This document shows positions 9,415 to 20,565 of a DNA stretch of 64,000 bases, one piece after another (position 1 is the stretch's first letter; every line of letters starts with the position of its first letter). This stretch comes from Rhodospirillaceae bacterium (lineage in GTDB: Bacteria > Pseudomonadota > Alphaproteobacteria > UBA8366). Under the pieces are notes generated by a model that was not told the origin of the DNA, searched no databases, and saw only the letters and a program-made list of their open reading frames with translations. Location: positions 22,347 through 86,346 of the forward strand of contig PAZH01000003.1 in assembly GCA_002716125.1 (NCBI GenBank), in the 5' to 3' direction. Both the position numbers and the translations under genes were made by a program.

Positions 9415-9441
9415 GCGGATTCCGGATTTTGTGTCATCAAA

Positions 9442-10830
9442 TTAGATTCCATCCGATGGCCCGTGAACGCCGAGAAGCTTCAATTTTCGATGCAAAGCGG
9501 CCCGATCCATGCCAACAAACTCAGCTGTTTTGCTGATATTGCCGTCGAATCGTCGCAAATGAAAAGCCAGATATTCTTTTTCAAATTCTTCTCTGGCACT
9601 GCGCAGCGGCAAATTCATCACTTCCATCGTACGGCCATTCGACGCGTGTTGACCGGCCTCCTGTCCGATCGCTTCCATGATGTCGTTGGCGCTTACGCCA
9701 TCTTCATGAGATACCGGTGCGACGAGCAAAATGCGCTCAATGACATTGACCAATTCCCAGATATTGCCTGGCCAATCATGCGCTTGCAGCGCCGTCAGCG
9801 CCTCACCCAATAATCGACGGGGCTGGCGGCCTTTCGAAACGGCGGACCGTTCCATAATTTTCTTCGCGAGTTCCGGAATATCTTCCCGCCGATTGCTGAG
9901 AGACGGAACTTCAAGCGGCACGACATTCAGGCGGTGGAACAAATCTTCGCGAAAACGGCCGGATTCAATCTCTTCAGATAGATCTTTGCTTGTCGTCGCG
10001 ACGACGCGGGTATCGACTTGAACCTTATTGTTGCCGCCTATTCGCTCAAATTCGGCATTGTGTAAAATCTTTACGATGCGGCCCTGCGTCTCTAACGGCA
10101 TTTCAGACACGTCATCCAGAACGAGTGTCCCCCGATGCGCGCGTTCCAGAACGCCGATATTGCGAGGCGCATTCTCGTTCGCTTCCGTCCCGAACAGCCG
10201 GGCGTCCAAATTTTCCGGCGCAAGTCCGGCACAACTCAGCACGACGAGGCTGCCTTGGCTGCGCAGTGAATTTTGGTGAATTAGCCGTGCAAGTACGCTC
10301 TTACCGCTTCCAGGCGGTCCGCTAATTAGAATCCGGCTATCCGTTTGCGCGACGCGAGCGACGATCTGGCGCGTTTGGCCGGCAGCTGCCGACTTCCCCG
10401 CAAATTCGATAATGTCCCCACCTGTCAAAACCTGCAGTTCTTCATTCTTTGTGCGCAGTTTTTCGGTCTCCAACGCCCGCGCAACCGTATGAAGCAGTAC
10501 ATCCGTCTTGAAAGGCTTCGTTAAGAAATCGTAGGCGCCGATTTTGGTCGCGCTCACGGCCATATCGAACGTCGCATGACCGCTGATCATGATAACTTGC
10601 TGATTGGGATTCTCTTTTCGGACCAATTCGAGAATTTGCAGACCGTCGTATTCGCTCCCCTGCAGCCAAACATCAAGAATTATGAGGTTTGGCTGGCGCT
10701 TCCGAATTGCCTCAAAAGCCTCGGCGCTATCGCCAGCTTCTCGAGACTCGTAGCCTTCATCCTCCAGAATTCCCGCGATGAGACGACGAATATCCGCCTC
10801 GTCGTCCACGATCAAAATATCAAGCGCCAT
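9442..10830 (-). CDS. ntrX: sigma-54-associated response regulator NtrX
   Basis: MALDILIVDDEADIRRLIAGILEDEGYE receiver, AAA+ domain, Fis-type C-terminus; adjacent to ntrY. Confidence 0.93.
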   Translation of the reverse strand: MALDILIVDDEADIRRLIAGILEDEGYESREAGDSAEAFEAIRKRQPNLIILDVWLQGSEYDGLQILELVRKENPNQQVIMISGHATFDMAVSATKIGAYDFLTKPFKTDVLLHTVARALETEKLRTKNEELQVLTGGDIIEFAGKSAAAGQTRQIVARVAQTDSRILISGPPGSGKSVLARLIHQNSLRSQGSLVVLSCAGLAPENLDARLFGTEANENAPRNIGVLERAHRGTLVLDDVSEMPLETQGRIVKILHNAEFERIGGNNKVQVDTRVVATTSKDLSEEIESGRFREDLFHRLNVVPLEVPSLSNRREDIPELAKKIMERSAVSKGRQPRRLLGEALTALQAHDWPGNIWELVNVIERILLVAPVSHEDGVSANDIMEAIGQEAGQHASNGRTMEVMNLPLRSAREEFEKEYLAFHLRRFDGNISKTAEFVGMDRAALHRKLKLLGVHGPSDGI

Positions 10831-13090
10831 GTGTCTCTTCGCTATATTCCGAAGCGCCGATAACCGCCTCTTCGCCGGATGCATTCAATTTTCGGCTTAA
10901 TACGAGTCGTGCCATGGCACCACCGAGAACACCATCGCTCAATTCAACGCGTCCTTCATGGTCTTCCATAATTTTTCGGACGATCGCAAGGCCAAGTCCC
11001 GTTCCCGACTTTCGCGTTGTGAAATAGGGATCTGTTAACTGTTCCCGATTCTCGCGCGGCAGTCCTCGGCCATTGTCGTCGACCGTCACCGTAATTTGCT
11101 CACTGTCGAACGTCATAGAGAGCTTCATTTTTCCAACTTCTGAAGAATCGTCACGACCCTCAATCGCCTCGACGGCATTCTTCAGCAAGTTTGTCAGTGC
11201 TTGGCTAAACTGCCGTCCATCACATACCGCCTCAACGGCTTCGGTCGGCAGATCCGTTTCGAACTCAATATTTGGCTGTGAATTGCGAAACAGAAACAAA
11301 GTTTGCCGGCAGATATCGGTTAAATCTTCTTGTTTCATTGTCGGCGTCGGAAGTCTCGCAAAACTGGAGAATTCGTCAACCATGCGTCCGATATCTTCGA
11401 CGTGGCGGATGATGGTGTCTGTGCAGTTTTCAAAGATTTCAGGATCAGTCTCGATCTCTTTGATATATTTTCGCTTTAGTCGTTCGGCAGAAAGCTGAAT
11501 CGGAGTCAGCGGATTCTTAATCTCATGCGCGATGCGCCGAGCAACGTCAGCCCATGCCGCTTTACGTTGGGCCGCCAATAGCTGCGAAACATCGTCAAAC
11601 GTCACGACAAACCCAGTGATTTCGCCATTCGCCCACTCTGTGCCAATTCGAACGAGCTGTGTATGCGTCTCATTGTTCTTTTGAATGCGGATTTCACCCT
11701 CGGTATCTTTGCGCGTTCGACTTTTCGCTGCGGATTCGAGCAATGGCGCCATCTCAGGCACAACCTGCCCAAGGTACTGACCGATCATCTCGTCGAGTTC
11801 GATACCTAAGAGTTCCGACGCCGACCGATTGGGCAAGTTGATAACACCATCACTATCCAGGCCGACCACGCCTGCCGACACTCCCTCCAATACGGTTTCC
11901 GTGAAGCGCCGCCGTTCATCCAACTGTAGATTCGCTTCCACCAATTCGCCGCGACTGCCTTCGAGTTCACTCGTCATCCGGTTAAATGCTCGGCTCAATG
12001 AGCCAATTTCATCTGCGGATGCGTCGTCTTCGGAGACGCGGACGGCTAGATTTCCGGCCCGCACCTTCTCGGTTGCTTGGATTAAATTGCTGATTGGCCC
12101 GGAAAGCTGCGTTGCAAACATGAGCCCGATCCATACCGCCGCCAAAAGCAAAAGCAGACCGACGACGACGAAGATAAGCGCAAAATTAATTTGAATGTCC
12201 GATCGCTTAATCTCTAGACGCTCGAACTCTTCGACGGCGCCTTGGCTTCGTTCCATATGATCCAAGACCACTGGGTCAACCAATCGACCGATATACAGAT
12301 ACAGCTCGCGAGGACCGGACAGGCGGATCAGTGCCCTCACCCGATCTCCGCTTTCGCTCGTCGTTAAGCCGACATTACCGTCCCTCGCCTCAGCCATTGC
12401 ATCGGACGGAACGGTTTCAAATTGCAGTAAATATGTGAGACCCGCGCGCGCCAGAATTTCTCCCTGACCGTCGAAAACAATGGCTTCGGATAGCTCACGA
12501 ATTGTCGCTTGGAGTTTGACCGTATTTGTAAAGCGCTCCGGATCGCTCCGTAAGCGAAAGGTGTCTCGATCAAGATCCCGCGCCATTGCCACGGCATCGG
12601 CGCGGATATTTCGTCGGTGTTCCTGCAAGTAAATTGCGGCGGCAGCACGGGATTCCGTCAGCGCGGTGCGGACGCGTTCGCTAAACCACGCCTCGACGCC
12701 AAAATTGAAGAACGAGACAGAAAAAACACCGACGACGATTGCTGGCACAACTGAGACCAAGCCGAACCACACCACTAATTTGACGTGTAATCGAGAGCCG
12801 GCGGACCCACGCCGGCGTTCCGCCCATACAGCGACGATTCGGCGTACGATCAAAAAAGCAAGGAGCAGCGCGAGGATCAAATCCAGGTTCAGCAGCAACA
12901 GCACGATTGCCGGTTGATCGTCGACCAATGTCGCGCCCGCCATCGCCACGTAGGTCGCCACACCGCTAAGGACGGCCGCAACTGCCAGCGAGATAGCGAA
13001 TATCCGCCCGACACTAGGCGATTTCATCAGTTTTGCTAGGACGCCGACCCTAGAAGAATCGAAATTTTCGGTATTTTCGGAAGCGGACAT
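10820..13090 (-). CDS. ntrY: sensor histidine kinase NtrY
   Basis: N-terminal membrane region, HAMP, PAS, RRIAHEIKNPLTPIQLSAERL, DNGRGLP. Confidence 0.95.
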   Translation of the reverse strand: MSASENTENFDSSRVGVLAKLMKSPSVGRIFAISLAVAAVLSGVATYVAMAGATLVDDQPAIVLLLLNLDLILALLLAFLIVRRIVAVWAERRRGSAGSRLHVKLVVWFGLVSVVPAIVVGVFSVSFFNFGVEAWFSERVRTALTESRAAAAIYLQEHRRNIRADAVAMARDLDRDTFRLRSDPERFTNTVKLQATIRELSEAIVFDGQGEILARAGLTYLLQFETVPSDAMAEARDGNVGLTTSESGDRVRALIRLSGPRELYLYIGRLVDPVVLDHMERSQGAVEEFERLEIKRSDIQINFALIFVVVGLLLLLAAVWIGLMFATQLSGPISNLIQATEKVRAGNLAVRVSEDDASADEIGSLSRAFNRMTSELEGSRGELVEANLQLDERRRFTETVLEGVSAGVVGLDSDGVINLPNRSASELLGIELDEMIGQYLGQVVPEMAPLLESAAKSRTRKDTEGEIRIQKNNETHTQLVRIGTEWANGEITGFVVTFDDVSQLLAAQRKAAWADVARRIAHEIKNPLTPIQLSAERLKRKYIKEIETDPEIFENCTDTIIRHVEDIGRMVDEFSSFARLPTPTMKQEDLTDICRQTLFLFRNSQPNIEFETDLPTEAVEAVCDGRQFSQALTNLLKNAVEAIEGRDDSSEVGKMKLSMTFDSEQITVTVDDNGRGLPRENREQLTDPYFTTRKSGTGLGLAIVRKIMEDHEGRVELSDGVLGGAMARLVLSRKLNASGEEAVIGASEYSEETHGA

Positions 13091-13157
13091 TCGATTTCGA
13101 CAATGGTGCCCAACCTATTGATCCAATATGAGATCAAGGAATATATCACCACTTCCG

Positions 13158-14612
13158 CTATTCACCTCTTTGTTTTTTACGTGACACCGGAATGTCGAGG
13201 AGACGAATTTTCTTCCGCAAGGTATTTCTGTTCAACCCTAAAACTGCGGCGGCCTTAATCTGATTACCGTTCGTCGCGTTCAAGGTCATGGTAATCAGCG
13301 GTCGCTCGACTTCATGCAACACACGATCATAGAGGCCGGCCGGCGGGACACCGTCTTTATGGGCACTAAAATAACTCTCCAGTTGTTCTGCGACCGCGCC
13401 AGCCAGTCCATCCGAGTTATTCCCAAGCCCTAATGCGCCATTGCCTTGAGAGATTTCCGGCAATTCACGATCGATGGCATCTCTGCTAACGGTCTCTTCC
13501 GCATATAGCGCCGTAAGTCGCCGGATCAGGTTTTCCAATTCCCGAATATTGCCCGGCCAATGGTATTGCTTGAGCCGCTCAATAGCTCCTTGATCGAGTA
13601 TCTTCCGCGAATTTCCATCCGTATTCGACAAACGCAGGAAATGTCTTACCAATTCCGGTATGTCTTCCACGCGCTCGCGAAGTGGCGGTAATCGCACGGG
13701 GACAACGTTCAAGCGATAGTACAAATCTTCGCGAAAGACGCCTTCTTGGACGAGCATTCTCAAATCCCGATGCGTCGCCGCAACGATTCGCGCATTCGCA
13801 CTCAGCGCCGAGCGCCCGCCGACTGTCGTAAATTCGCCTTCTTGCAGAACGCGTAAGAGCCGTGTTTGCGCTTCCATAGGCATGTCGCCGATTTCGTCGA
13901 GGAACAACGTCCCACCATTCGCCTGCTCAAATCGACCTGCATATCGACCGACCGCGCCCGTGAAGGCGCCGCGCTCATGGCCGAAAAGCTCACTTTCAAT
14001 CAATTCGCGTGGTATAGCAGCCATGTTGATCGCGACAAACGGACCTTCCTTACGGTTCCCGTAATCATGCAACGCGCGGGCGACCAATTCCTTTCCGGTG
14101 CCTGACTCGCCTGTAATCAAAACCGTCAGGTCGGTCAGCATCAGCCGCGCCATCACCCGATAAATCTCTTGCATCGCACTCGATCTGCCGATGAGCGGCA
14201 ATTCATCCGTCGGCTGCGATTGTGTACTGACTAATTTATCCGGGGCCGATTGCATCAACGCGCGTTCGACGACCGCGATGAGCTCGTTCAAGTCAAAAGG
14301 TTTCGGCAAATACTCGAAGACGCCTCGCTCATTTGCGCGAACGGCGGTCAGCAATGTGCTTTGGGCGCTCATCGCAATAACCTTGAGATCGGGCCGAATT
14401 TTTTGGATGCGCGGGATAAGATCTAAGGCGTTCTCATCCGGCATAATAATGTCAGTAATGACGAGACCGCCTTCGCCGTTCGACACCCATTGCCAAAGCG
14501 TCGCTGCATTGCTCGTTGCGCGTACTTCGTATCCTAAACGACCCAATGCCTGGCTCAACACCTGACGAATCGAACGATCGTCGTCAGCGACTAAGATCGT
14601 GCTGTCAGCCAT
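13158..14612 (-). CDS. ntrC: nitrogen regulation response regulator NtrC
   Basis: [58 protein letters not shown]. Confidence 0.96.
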   Translation of the reverse strand: MADSTILVADDDRSIRQVLSQALGRLGYEVRATSNAATLWQWVSNGEGGLVITDIIMPDENALDLIPRIQKIRPDLKVIAMSAQSTLLTAVRANERGVFEYLPKPFDLNELIAVVERALMQSAPDKLVSTQSQPTDELPLIGRSSAMQEIYRVMARLMLTDLTVLITGESGTGKELVARALHDYGNRKEGPFVAINMAAIPRELIESELFGHERGAFTGAVGRYAGRFEQANGGTLFLDEIGDMPMEAQTRLLRVLQEGEFTTVGGRSALSANARIVAATHRDLRMLVQEGVFREDLYYRLNVVPVRLPPLRERVEDIPELVRHFLRLSNTDGNSRKILDQGAIERLKQYHWPGNIRELENLIRRLTALYAEETVSRDAIDRELPEISQGNGALGLGNNSDGLAGAVAEQLESYFSAHKDGVPPAGLYDRVLHEVERPLITMTLNATNGNQIKAAAVLGLNRNTLRKKIRLLDIPVSRKKQRGE

Positions 14613-15697
14613 TAGGAAGCATCCTGCAGTTCTTTCAACATAGGCAGTAAAATTCGGAACGTTGTCCCATCATGATCGGATTCCAAATCGATTATACCGC
14701 CGTGATCGTCCGTCAATTTCGCAACCAAAGCCAAACCGAGGCCCGTCCCCTCAATCTTTGTTGAGACGAATGGATCGAAAATGTGCATTTGGAGATCTTC
14801 CGGAATTCCCGGCCCGTTGTCTTGGATGGTAACCATAATCGGGAGATCGAGGCGGCTCTTCGAAGCCTGCACCGCCAGGCGAATGCCATGTCGGAAGCTT
14901 GTGGAAATGAAAATCTCGCCTTCCTTGCCCGCACACGCTTCGCACGCGTTTTTCACCAAATTTAGGAATACCTGAATAAGATGGTCTCGATTGCCGAATA
15001 CCGGCGGCAGGGAGGGATCGTATTCCTGTAAGAAGGTAATGCCGCGTCCAAATCCGCGTTTGGCGATATCCACCGCTCGATCCAGCACTTCGTGAATGTT
15101 TACATCGCCGCGTTCGAACCTTGGATTTTCCGTGAACGCGTCCATTTGATCGACGAGATTACAGATCCGATCCGATTCTTCGATGATTAGACGCGTCAGC
15201 TGCCGATCCTCAACGGGTACACTTTGCTCCAGAAGTTGGGCCGCACCGCGCACGCCCGATAGCGGATTTTTCACCTCATGCGCGAGCATTGCCGCCATGC
15301 CCCGAAGGGACCGCGCGGAATCGCGATGCTGCAGAGTACCACCCAACCTTCCCGCTGACGCATGCTCTTGGAAACTGAGAACCAAATAACCGGGATTGCC
15401 GCCAAGCGGCGCACAATCGACCGTCACGCTCCGGGTGCCCAAACGCGGCGTGGAAAGACGGAACCCAAATTCGCGAATAACACTGTCTTGGACACGCGCT
15501 TTCGAAATCAGCGACAATAAGGGGTTGTCCGGCAGTACGAGGTCCGGCAGCGCACTTTTTGTTAAACTCGAAATGCTCGACTGAAAAAACTGCTCCGCGG
15601 CTGGATTAGCGAAGATGATCGCTTCATCTGGATCGACCACGAGAACCGCGACAGACAGGCCATTCAGGATCGCCTCTGTGTCCGATGAGCCGATCAT
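14612..15697 (-). CDS. ntrB: nitrogen regulation histidine kinase NtrB
   Basis: [45 protein letters not shown]; adjacent to ntrC. Confidence 0.95.
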   Translation of the reverse strand: MIGSSDTEAILNGLSVAVLVVDPDEAIIFANPAAEQFFQSSISSLTKSALPDLVLPDNPLLSLISKARVQDSVIREFGFRLSTPRLGTRSVTVDCAPLGGNPGYLVLSFQEHASAGRLGGTLQHRDSARSLRGMAAMLAHEVKNPLSGVRGAAQLLEQSVPVEDRQLTRLIIEESDRICNLVDQMDAFTENPRFERGDVNIHEVLDRAVDIAKRGFGRGITFLQEYDPSLPPVFGNRDHLIQVFLNLVKNACEACAGKEGEIFISTSFRHGIRLAVQASKSRLDLPIMVTIQDNGPGIPEDLQMHIFDPFVSTKIEGTGLGLALVAKLTDDHGGIIDLESDHDGTTFRILLPMLKELQDAS

Positions 15698-16668
15698 GCC
15701 GCAACACTCATCCGGTCGGCGTATTCGTCAAATCGTCGGAGAACCTCGCCGGCATCTTCCGTCCGAAGAATCGATCGCATGGCCATATCGATTTGCGGCA
15801 GATCTGTGAGATATGCCGCCAGGTGTTTCCGCGCACCCAACACCGCCAATCGGTGGGGATAGCTCTCAAGAATTCGACAATAATGCGCCTTTATCACCTT
15901 CAACTTCTCACGTAACGAGATGCTATATTTTGCTGGTTTTATTGCGATCCGCGCGTTTATCTCAGGTATTAACCATGGCCGGCCAATCGCAGCGCGCCCA
16001 ACCATCACGCCGTCCGCCCCGGACTCTTGGAGACACTTCTTCGCGTCATCGGCGCTCGAAATATCGCCATTCGCAATGACCGGAATCGAGACCGCACGCT
16101 TTACATTTCTGATGAATTGCCAATCGGCAGTGCCCGAAAATTTTTGAGCCCGAGTTCTGCCATGCACGGTAATCATCTTGAGACCGGCATCTTCCGCGAA
16201 CTGCGCGATTTGCACCGCGTTTCGATTGTCCGCGTCCCAACCAGTGCGCATTTTCACGGTGACAGGTATCGTGACGGCTTTCGCAATTTCCTGCATGATC
16301 GAGCGCGCGAGTGTTTCATCCTGCATGATCGCAGAACCGGCGTATTTGTTGACGACCTTCTTCGCCGGGCAGCCGAAATTTATGTCGATCATCAACGCGC
16401 CATCGGCTTCGCACCGCCTTGCCGCTTCGGCCATAACTTCCGGCTCATGTCCGGCAATTTGGACAATCGTCCGATCGTCGATTTTCTGGATTTTCCGTAG
16501 CTCGTCACTTTCATCATTGATAATTGCTTTACTGGCAACCATCTCCGAAATCGTCACGTCCGCTCCGAGGGATTTCAATGTAGCACGATACGCAACGTCC
16601 GTGACGCCGGACATTGGCGCTAACAAAACATGGTCGTTTAAAGAAACGTCACCTACTTGAATGACCAT
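15694..16668 (-). CDS. dusB: tRNA-dihydrouridine synthase (DusB/NifR3)
   Basis: LLAPMSGVTDVAYRATLKSLGADVTISEMVAS; DINFGCPAKKVVNKYAGSA. Confidence 0.96.
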   Translation of the reverse strand: MVIQVGDVSLNDHVLLAPMSGVTDVAYRATLKSLGADVTISEMVASKAIINDESDELRKIQKIDDRTIVQIAGHEPEVMAEAARRCEADGALMIDINFGCPAKKVVNKYAGSAIMQDETLARSIMQEIAKAVTIPVTVKMRTGWDADNRNAVQIAQFAEDAGLKMITVHGRTRAQKFSGTADWQFIRNVKRAVSIPVIANGDISSADDAKKCLQESGADGVMVGRAAIGRPWLIPEINARIAIKPAKYSISLREKLKVIKAHYCRILESYPHRLAVLGARKHLAAYLTDLPQIDMAMRSILRTEDAGEVLRRFDEYADRMSVAA

Positions 16669-16735
16669 TTTTTATGCAGAAATTTTATGCCTAACTTTTG
16701 AACATATTATCTGCTTTTAAAGAAAGATCAAGCGA

Positions 16736-17527
16736 TTAGGAAATTAAAATATCCGTCACGAATTTGACACCCGGATACCCGAGCGAAACCAGCAAATAGG
16801 CCGTTAATCCCAACCGAGCGGCGAAACGCCCCCTCAGGCCCGACTTCAAGTGGAGGTAAAGCAGTACGCCGATCAAAACGAAGGCTAATAGCGAGAACAG
16901 CGATTTATGAGTGAACTCGAAGAATTGGCCCGTGGTCGAATATTCTGCACCAACGCCGAACAGGATTCCCAATCCCAACAACACTTCAGCGGACGAGAGC
17001 CCGAGAAGCTCAATCCGACTCGTTGACGAAACAGAGGGTAACTGTTCCAAAAAGCGGTTGCGAATCCGTTGTTTTAAAGCTCGATCCCTGAGAATTGTTG
17101 CAAGCCCCGCAATCGCCCCGACCGTCACAAGGCCATATCCCAACATCGAACCGGCGATATGGAGCAAGAGCCATACTGAAATCCCATTCAGAAGAGACAC
17201 TTCAGCGACACTCGTTGAAGACCAAACGACGAGAAGGAGCGCCAGAAGCAAATACGGCCCCAGAACGATTGTGAGACGAATCGTGTCACGAAACACTAAC
17301 AAAAGGCCGCCAAACGCTACCTGCGTCGCCAGGATATTCCCCACTAGAGCAGTCGATAGCCCCGCTCCCCATTCATAGGTCCAAGCCCAATTAAGGGTTG
17401 CCGCAAGGGTCACGACCCAAACGGGTAGAAGAAACGCGTCCTTTCGCCGGTCATCCAAAAATGTGACGGCAACGAGTACCGCTAAAAGGAATCCAACTGC
17501 GAAGGTCGAGATTGCAGCATAGCTCAT
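16736..17527 (-). CDS. cytochrome c biogenesis CcsA/YpjD-like inner membrane protein
   Basis: Polytopic membrane protein; LLLHIAGSMLGYGLVTVGAIAGLATILRDR and FEFTHKSLFSLLAFVL. Confidence 0.75.
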   Translation of the reverse strand: MSYAAISTFAVGFLLAVLVAVTFLDDRRKDAFLLPVWVVTLAATLNWAWTYEWGAGLSTALVGNILATQVAFGGLLLVFRDTIRLTIVLGPYLLLALLLVVWSSTSVAEVSLLNGISVWLLLHIAGSMLGYGLVTVGAIAGLATILRDRALKQRIRNRFLEQLPSVSSTSRIELLGLSSAEVLLGLGILFGVGAEYSTTGQFFEFTHKSLFSLLAFVLIGVLLYLHLKSGLRGRFAARLGLTAYLLVSLGYPGVKFVTDILIS

Positions 17528-17607
17528 AAAATGAAATATAACCTGTCGGGTCTAGTCATTGAAATGCAGGAATTCCGCTTGGGTACTGCTATGGGAGAAT
17601 CATTCGG

Positions 17608-18765
17608 ATGACCGTCGCGGCACTCTTACTCGCCGGCGGCCGCGGTATGCGTGCGGGCGGTGACATTCCTAAACAATATCAAAAAATCGGTGGAAAGCCC
17701 ATTTTGCGCCGGGCTGTTGAGGCTTTTCTCGCATCGCCATCAATCGGCCTTGTACAAGTCGTCATTCATCAGGATGACGATGCCCTTTATCGTGACGCAA
17801 TCGAGGGTCTGGTCCTTCCCGACCCCGTATACGGCGGTGCTGAACGCCACCTTTCCGCGCTATGCGGCTTAGAGAGCCTGGAAACGCATGCGCCAAAGAC
17901 GGTCCTAATTCACGATGCGGCGCGCCCATTTGTCGACCAAGCCCTCATTGAACGTGTCATCAATTCGACAAAGCAAGGCCAAGGCGCGATACCGGCTTTG
18001 CCGGTATCAGACACCTTGAAAAGGGTTGATTCCGAAGGCTTCATTGAAGCGACCGTTGATCGGTCCTCCCTCTGGCGGGCCCAAACACCGCAAGGCTTCG
18101 AATTCTCGGATATCCTTCGCGCCCATCAAATGCGCGGCACCGAAAACCCAACCGACGACGCTGCTTTGTTCGAGACGGCGGGCGGACGGGTTGTTATCGT
18201 CCAAGGCGAGGAACGAAATATTAAGGTGACGGCACCTGAAGACTTCGAAAGATCGGCGCAGATGCTGAATTCAAATGAAAAACTCGTCCGTGTGGGGAAT
18301 GGGTTCGACGTTCATCGGTTCGGTCCGGGCGATCACGTGATGCTCTGCGGTATCAAGGTCCCGCACGATCATGGGCTAATCGGCCATTCAGATGCTGATG
18401 TCGCGCTTCATGCCTTAACGGACGCCATATTGGGCGCCGTCGGTGCCGGCGATATTGGCCAGCATTTCCCGCCAAGCGACGATCGCTGGAAAGGCGCACC
18501 GTCACATGTATTCGTTAAAGAGGCGGCGCAGCATGTATTGAACGCCGGTGGCCAGATTCACAATGTCGACGTCACGATAATCGGAGAGCGCCCGAAAGTC
18601 GGCCCTTTCAGAGAGCAAATGCGCGCGAGTGTCGCATCGATGCTGGGCGTGCCGCCGACCCGGGTCAATATCAAGGCGACAACGACCGAAAAGCTCGGTT
18701 TCGCTGGACGCAGCGAAGGTCTTGCCGCACAAGCGACCGCAAGCGTCGGACTGCCCGTAGAATGA
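17608..18765 (+). CDS. ispDF: bifunctional IspD/IspF
   Basis: IspD (LLLAGGRGMRAGGDIPKQYQ) fused to IspF (RVGNGFDVHRFGPGDHVMLCGIKVPHDHGLIGHSDADVALHAL). Confidence 0.96.
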   Translation: MTVAALLLAGGRGMRAGGDIPKQYQKIGGKPILRRAVEAFLASPSIGLVQVVIHQDDDALYRDAIEGLVLPDPVYGGAERHLSALCGLESLETHAPKTVLIHDAARPFVDQALIERVINSTKQGQGAIPALPVSDTLKRVDSEGFIEATVDRSSLWRAQTPQGFEFSDILRAHQMRGTENPTDDAALFETAGGRVVIVQGEERNIKVTAPEDFERSAQMLNSNEKLVRVGNGFDVHRFGPGDHVMLCGIKVPHDHGLIGHSDADVALHALTDAILGAVGAGDIGQHFPPSDDRWKGAPSHVFVKEAAQHVLNAGGQIHNVDVTIIGERPKVGPFREQMRASVASMLGVPPTRVNIKATTTEKLGFAGRSEGLAAQATASVGLPVE

Positions 18766-19229
18766 AAGACTATCAATCGACGATCGGTGTGGTCATCGCG
18801 ACCTTCTGCGGTGCGGGAAAGTTTCCATTCGCGTCCGGCACGTTCGGGTCCCTCGCAGCGCTCCCAGTCATTTGGGTCCTACATTCGTACTTCGGCCACG
18901 TTGCGGTCATCGGCTTTGCCGTTGTCCTGTTTTTCGCGGGCATTTGGGCATCCCGCATTTATATCGAAATTTCAGGGAATAAAGATCCGAGTCCAGTTGT
19001 AATAGATGAAGTGGTTGGCCAAGCGATTGCGATATCGTTTCTACCCGTGGGTCTCATCGAATATACCGTCGCCTTTTTTCTTTTCCGCTTCTTCGATGTG
19101 ACAAAGATCTGGCCTGCGAACTGGGCTGAAAAACGCCCAAATGCAGGGCTTGCGGTTATGTTGGATGATGTTGTCGCGGGACTATATGCGGGAGTCCTAT
19201 CTCTAATTGTCTTAAGGTTGGTTACATGA
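18762..19229 (+). CDS. pgpA: phosphatidylglycerophosphatase A
   Basis: GKFPFASGTFGSLAALP; VIDEVVGQ; MLDDVVAGLYAG. Confidence 0.92.
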   Translation: MKDYQSTIGVVIATFCGAGKFPFASGTFGSLAALPVIWVLHSYFGHVAVIGFAVVLFFAGIWASRIYIEISGNKDPSPVVIDEVVGQAIAISFLPVGLIEYTVAFFLFRFFDVTKIWPANWAEKRPNAGLAVMLDDVVAGLYAGVLSLIVLRLVT

Positions 19230-19735
19230 AGTATGCTTTTCCAGACGCGCTGAATGAAAACGCGAAAGCGCTTATTGACCTTTGCCGCGACAAGAACGTT
19301 CGACTCTCGACGATAGAGTCTTGTACAGGCGGCTTACTCGCCGGATGCCTCACTGATATCGCGGGGTCTTCCGATGTTGTGGATCGTGGGTTTGTGACTT
19401 ATTCGAACGAAGCGAAGAATGAAGAAGTCGGTGTAAACCTTGAGACATTAATGGAGTTTGGTGCCGTAAGCGCCCCCGTCGCAAAAGAGATGTGCGCCTG
19501 TGCAATGGCACGTCGCCCGATCGGCGCCGCAGCCTCATTGACGGGTATTGCCGGTCCCGGCGGAGCCACGGCCGACAAACCGGTTGGTCTTGTTTATATC
19601 GGCATCGCGACGCGCGATCGCGAACCAGTCGCGCATCGCTACGTGTTCGATGGCGATCGACAAGACGTGCGGACTGCCGCTGTCGCAGAAGCAATCGAAT
19701 TGCTTATCGCGGCAGTATCCGAGACTGACTCGTGA
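19226..19735 (+). CDS. pncC: CinA C-terminal family nicotinamide-nucleotide amidohydrolase
   Basis: LSTIESCTGGLLAGCLTDIAGSSDVVDRGFVTYSNEAK; TGIAGPGGATADKPVGLVYIG. Confidence 0.93.
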   Translation: MKYAFPDALNENAKALIDLCRDKNVRLSTIESCTGGLLAGCLTDIAGSSDVVDRGFVTYSNEAKNEEVGVNLETLMEFGAVSAPVAKEMCACAMARRPIGAAASLTGIAGPGGATADKPVGLVYIGIATRDREPVAHRYVFDGDRQDVRTAAVAEAIELLIAAVSETDS

Positions 19736-20423
19736 TTATGAGTTGCTGAAACGGATGGTCGGGCACCATGAGCCACCGCGCGTATGTTTCAGCTCCTATA
19801 CCAAATAGGTCGAAGAAGTCCGCGGGATCATTCAGTTTTTCTTTGTGCGTTTCCACAACCATTTCGACCGCTTGCGGGGGCGGAAGCCGAAGCGTATCCG
19901 AGACGAACTCTGGCAAATAGTAGAGCGCGTTCGGATACATGGATACCGCCGCAAGCAGTATCCCAGACACTTCCGCGGCGTGACTTACGCTTTCCAGCGA
20001 TAACCGCACCTGGTCGAATATCACAGTCCGCGTGACACCTTGGATCATCAAGGAGACATATTGATGATGTTCGTAAGACGTCGTTGTCTCCGAGTTCCGA
20101 TAAAACACGATTGATTGAATATTCAGCAAAGACGCGCGTTCTAGGGCCTCCAGGACCTGGCGGCTGGCGGTATAGGTATCAAAAGCGCTCGGACGTTGGA
20201 TCTTGCACAGGGTCACCCCTTCGAATTCGCCGTCACCCGTAAACGATATGCCGCCTCTGGCCAGCGATCGTTCTATCGCAGCAATGGTGCTTGCGCGCGG
20301 GTCCCCAATCCCACGTTCGAAATTGTTCAGCGTGGCGAGCGATATGCCGGCGGCTTTTGCGAGTTCGCTTTGTCTCACTCCGAGAAGCGCCCTGGCCGCC
20401 TTTAGCATATTCGGCACCAACAT
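19704..20423 (-). CDS. XRE-family HTH regulator with an unrecognised C-terminal domain
   Basis: LKAARALLGVRQSELAKAAGISLATLNNFERGIGDPRASTIAAIERSL. Confidence 0.85.
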   Translation of the reverse strand: MLVPNMLKAARALLGVRQSELAKAAGISLATLNNFERGIGDPRASTIAAIERSLARGGISFTGDGEFEGVTLCKIQRPSAFDTYTASRQVLEALERASLLNIQSIVFYRNSETTTSYEHHQYVSLMIQGVTRTVIFDQVRLSLESVSHAAEVSGILLAAVSMYPNALYYLPEFVSDTLRLPPPQAVEMVVETHKEKLNDPADFFDLFGIGAETYARWLMVPDHPFQQLIITSQSRILPR

Positions 20424-20480
20424 GGGGAACGCCCTTCGGACAATTAATTCAGAGAATCAGCTAATCCTTCTAAATTAGAC

Positions 20481-20486
20481 ATTATA
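20481..20486 (-). promoter_or_regulatory. consensus -10 element TATAAT upstream of the XRE regulator
   Basis: Minus strand TATAAT in an AT-rich intergenic region; no good -35 at 17 bp. Confidence 0.35.
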
Positions 20487-20565
20487 CCTAAAATATTAGT
20501 CAAGATACGAAATTAGAATTTCTGTCGGTGACCCGCTTTTTTGCGCTGATTCACGCACCCACAGA

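Noticed and set aside
17608-18765. IspD-IspF fusion as a possible novelty
   Set aside because: Well-known bifunctional enzyme in alphaproteobacteria.
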